Positions 5,676 to 6,778 of a DNA stretch of 6,778 nucleotides are shown here, piece by piece. The DNA lies in the NCBI GenBank assembly GCA_947259235.1, contig CAMYLL010000144.1:1-6778 (forward strand). Reading direction: 5' to 3'. This DNA is from an uncultured Pseudodesulfovibrio sp. (GTDB lineage: Bacteria > Desulfobacterota > Desulfovibrionia > Desulfovibrionales > Desulfovibrionaceae). Position numbers and translations under genes: made by a program. Within the stretch, counting starts at the first letter, position 1, and every line of letters begins with the position of its first letter. The notes under the pieces are model-generated. The model was not told the DNA's origin. It saw only the letters and a program-made list of their open reading frames with translations, and searched no databases.

Positions 5676-6221
5676 TCAGAACCTGGTTCCGAGGTTGCCG
5701 CCGTTGTCGAGATTCTCAAAGGCGACCTGACGCAACCGCTTGAGCCATATCTCGCCGGTATGGGTGTTGTAGAGGATTTTCCGGCCCTGGCTGCCGCCGA
5801 CGTCCTGCGCCGAGAGTTCGAGCCGGGCGAACTTCAGGAGCTTGCGGGCCATCTCGACGTTGCGCCGCCCGATGTCGTAGGAGGTGTACTCCATGCCGCG
5901 CACCGCGATGCCCGACGAACCGCCGAAAAGCTTGAGCACCAGCTCGCGCCGGGGCACGCCGACTTTATCCATTGATTCGAGCATGTTCTGGAGAGCGGTG
6001 TCCACATAACGGCATATCTGCGGCTCGGGAGCGCCGCGCTTGGCCTCGGAGCTGTCCGGCAGGAAGGCGTGGCAGACGGCACCGATGCCCATCTTCGGGG
6101 CGTGCATGGTCACGGCCACGCACGAGCCGAGCACCGTGGTCACCAGGGTGGGCTGTACGCCGAAGAAACAGTCGCCTGTCTGCAGGAAGACCTTGGGAAG
6201 CCCCTGTCCAAGCCCCTTCAT
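5676..6221 (-). CDS. cheD: Chemoreceptor glutamine deamidase CheD
   Basis: CheD hydrolyses specific Gln side chains of methyl-accepting chemotaxis receptors to Glu, creating methylation sites, and in many bacteria also binds the phosphatase CheC. The 181-residue protein shows the catalytic Cys in VLGSCVAVTMH (C34), the His in CHAFLP (H51) and a Thr at 28, the spacing of the Cys-His-Thr triad in the family. Further family segments are KVFLQTGDCFFG, PKMGIGAVCHAFLP, VLKLFGGSSG, IGRRNVEMARKLL and QDVGGSQGRKILYNTHTGEIWLKRL. The start codon has a weak purine-rich site (GAGAAG). It is the first intact gene of the operon, 80 bases after an MFS transporter remnant. No other che gene is present, so receptors and CheA/CheW are elsewhere. 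No sigma28-type promoter was found before it. Confidence 0.93.
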   Translation of the reverse strand: MKGLGQGLPKVFLQTGDCFFGVQPTLVTTVLGSCVAVTMHAPKMGIGAVCHAFLPDSSEAKRGAPEPQICRYVDTALQNMLESMDKVGVPRRELVLKLFGGSSGIAVRGMEYTSYDIGRRNVEMARKLLKFARLELSAQDVGGSQGRKILYNTHTGEIWLKRLRQVAFENLDNGGNLGTRF

Positions 6222-6266
6222 GGTTCACTTCTCATGTGGTCGGATCATCCTTTCACGTGGTTCGCC

Positions 6267-6284
6267 GCCAGTCTCCAATCTGGC
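6267..6284. promoter_or_regulatory. Small hairpin upstream of cheD
   Basis: GCCAG and CTGGC form a 5-bp stem around an 8-base loop in the 80-base gap between the transporter remnant and cheD. No T-run follows on either strand, so it is not a convincing terminator. It may be a remnant of the end of the transporter transcript. Confidence 0.2.
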
Positions 6285-6301
6285 CTGTGGCGCGCTCCAA
6301 G

Positions 6302-6514
6302 TCAACCCCGGACCTTTGCCTTGGACAACTCCGAGGTGACGAACTGGCTGAGGATCAGGGACAGCCCGCTCAGGAAGACCGCCCCGAAGAACACGGCCCG
6401 GTAGTTGGCCAGCCAGAGCAGGCCGCCCAGGGCCGGGATGAACACGGCGGCGACGTGATTGATGGTGAAGCCCACGGCCATGCCCGAGGCGATGTCTCCG
6501 GGATCGGCGATCAT
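6302..6514 (-). pseudogene. C-terminal remnant of an MFS transporter
   Basis: About 70 codons (ADPGDIASGMAVGFTINHVA, then VFIPALGGLLWLANYRA and VFFGAVFLSGLSLILSQFV) look like the last two transmembrane helices and the cytoplasmic tail of a major facilitator superfamily exporter, a family normally about 400 residues long with 12 helices. The first ~80% is missing. The frame stays open for only six codons beyond the first Met (into TTTTATGGT...), where a TGA occurs in AT-rich sequence. Base composition changes abruptly from GC-rich to AT-rich at the same point. The fragment therefore looks cut by an insertion, deletion or recombination, or less likely by an assembly join. The ATG at 6514 lacks a ribosome-binding site, and a two-helix product is unlikely to function. 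Confidence 0.75.
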
Positions 6515-6680
6515 AATGAATATACCATAAAATCACCTACTGTGTATGTAGGTAATTTAAATAGATGTACTTTTAATTAGTATGTATACTTCTATTTTGA
6601 GTATATGGTTTTTCAAGATTGGTTTGATGTGCAATCATGATCAAATTTTTAGTTCATCTAGTTTGAGCATACAATCTTGA
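6515..6680. other. AT-rich non-coding block with inverted repeats
   Basis: This block is strikingly AT-rich against the GC-rich remainder, and no supported gene lies within it. Besides the hairpin listed separately it has AGTAT-GT-ATACT (6579-6590), TTTGAT/ATCAAA (6623-6628, 6640-6645) and a perfect 9-base inverted repeat TCAAGATTG (6613-6621) with CAATCTTGA (6672-6680). The composition and abrupt left border at a broken gene suggest horizontally acquired DNA or the edge of an island or element. No transposase, integrase or tRNA is visible. Confidence 0.6.
6530..6558 (-). terminator. Possible AT-rich hairpin terminator
   Basis: ACCTAC (6535-6540) and GTAGGT (6548-6553) pair perfectly around TGTGTAT. 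After one mismatch the stem extends by AAAT/ATTT (6530-6533, 6555-6558). On the minus strand the stem is followed by ATTTTAT, a short U-rich tail, so it could end transcription entering from the right. The stem is weak in GC, and the hairpin could instead be a recombination or replication feature of the AT-rich block. Confidence 0.3.
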
Positions 6681-6778
6681 CCCTTCGGATCTCGCTTAGG
6701 AGTCTAGTTCTATCCACCACTTTTCGCCCTCTTCCATCGGCATAGCCAAGGCAGTCCACCTGGTAGCCGTTTCCTCGC
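6658..6778 (-). CDS. Possible 3' end of an unknown gene (runs off the right edge)
   Basis: Composition rises again after about 6680, and two overlapping minus-strand frames enter open from the right edge. One ends with TAG at 6658 and reads RGNGYQVDCLGYADG followed by a basic stretch (RGRKVVDRTRLLSEIRRVK). The other ends with TAA at 6696 and reads EETATRWTALAMPMEEGEKW then WIELDS. Either could be a true C-terminus; neither is recognised, and the visible part is too short to decide. The first has better GC at third positions in its opening codons, the second a more ordinary soluble composition. Neither may be real. Confidence 0.25.
   Translation of the reverse strand, partial: RGNGYQVDCLGYADGRGRKVVDRTRLLSEIRRVKIVCSN

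Noticed and set aside
4704..5975. A 423-codon open frame on the plus strand
   Set aside because: It lies antisense across the HPt, acetolactate decarboxylase and cheD genes, all of which have convincing motifs and ribosome-binding sites; high-GC genes produce long mirror frames, and its product shows no recognisable domain.
6582..6680. Short plus-strand open frame of 32 codons in the AT-rich block
   Set aside because: No ribosome-binding site, low-complexity Ser/Ile/Leu-rich product and an AT-rich context where short frames arise by chance.

Overview
The window is high-GC DNA in which every recognisable gene lies on the minus strand, except that its last ~260 bases are AT-rich or foreign-looking. 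Gene content and style (rpsA next to a Pst/PhoU pair, an AMIN-domain protein, CheD, a stand-alone HPt protein, an exported acetolactate decarboxylase) suggest a Desulfovibrio-like deltaproteobacterium (Desulfovibrionales). This placement is an inference from how the proteins look, not from any search.

Read in the direction of transcription (right to left): (1) 6515-6778 is AT-rich, non-coding-looking DNA with several inverted repeats, plus the possible 3' end of an unknown minus-strand gene at the edge. (2) 6302-6514 is the C-terminal stump of an MFS transporter, cut exactly where base composition changes. (3) 6221-3543 is a compact four-gene operon: cheD (chemoreceptor deamidase), an exported alpha-acetolactate decarboxylase, a small HPt phosphotransfer protein and a GT-B glycosyltransferase. 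Gaps are 12 and 13 bases, and the last junction is an ATGA overlap. (4) 3435-2722 is an AMIN-domain envelope protein with its own sigma70-like promoter. (5) 2713-1066 is a phosphate-starvation unit: four Pho half-sites at an exact 11-base period, a -10 element, then pstB and phoU, without pstS, pstC or pstA nearby. (6) 1064-781 is a tandem array of a ~116-base palindromic repeat (two full units and one decayed half unit) starting one base after the phoU stop codon. (7) 780-476 is a structured leader or possible small RNA in front of rpsA, whose first 158 codons run off the left edge.

Functionally, PstB is the ATPase of the phosphate importer, and PhoU couples the importer's state to the PhoR/PhoB system that would act on the Pho boxes in front of pstB, which is a closed feedback loop. 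The cheD operon mixes sensory adaptation (CheD, HPt) with a metabolic enzyme apparently sent to the periplasm and a sugar transferase. That combination has no obvious single pathway. No complete new defence or mobile system is visible. The most notable items are the Pho box array, the tandem palindromic repeats, the cheD-decarboxylase-HPt operon and the sharp rearrangement junction at about 6514/6515.
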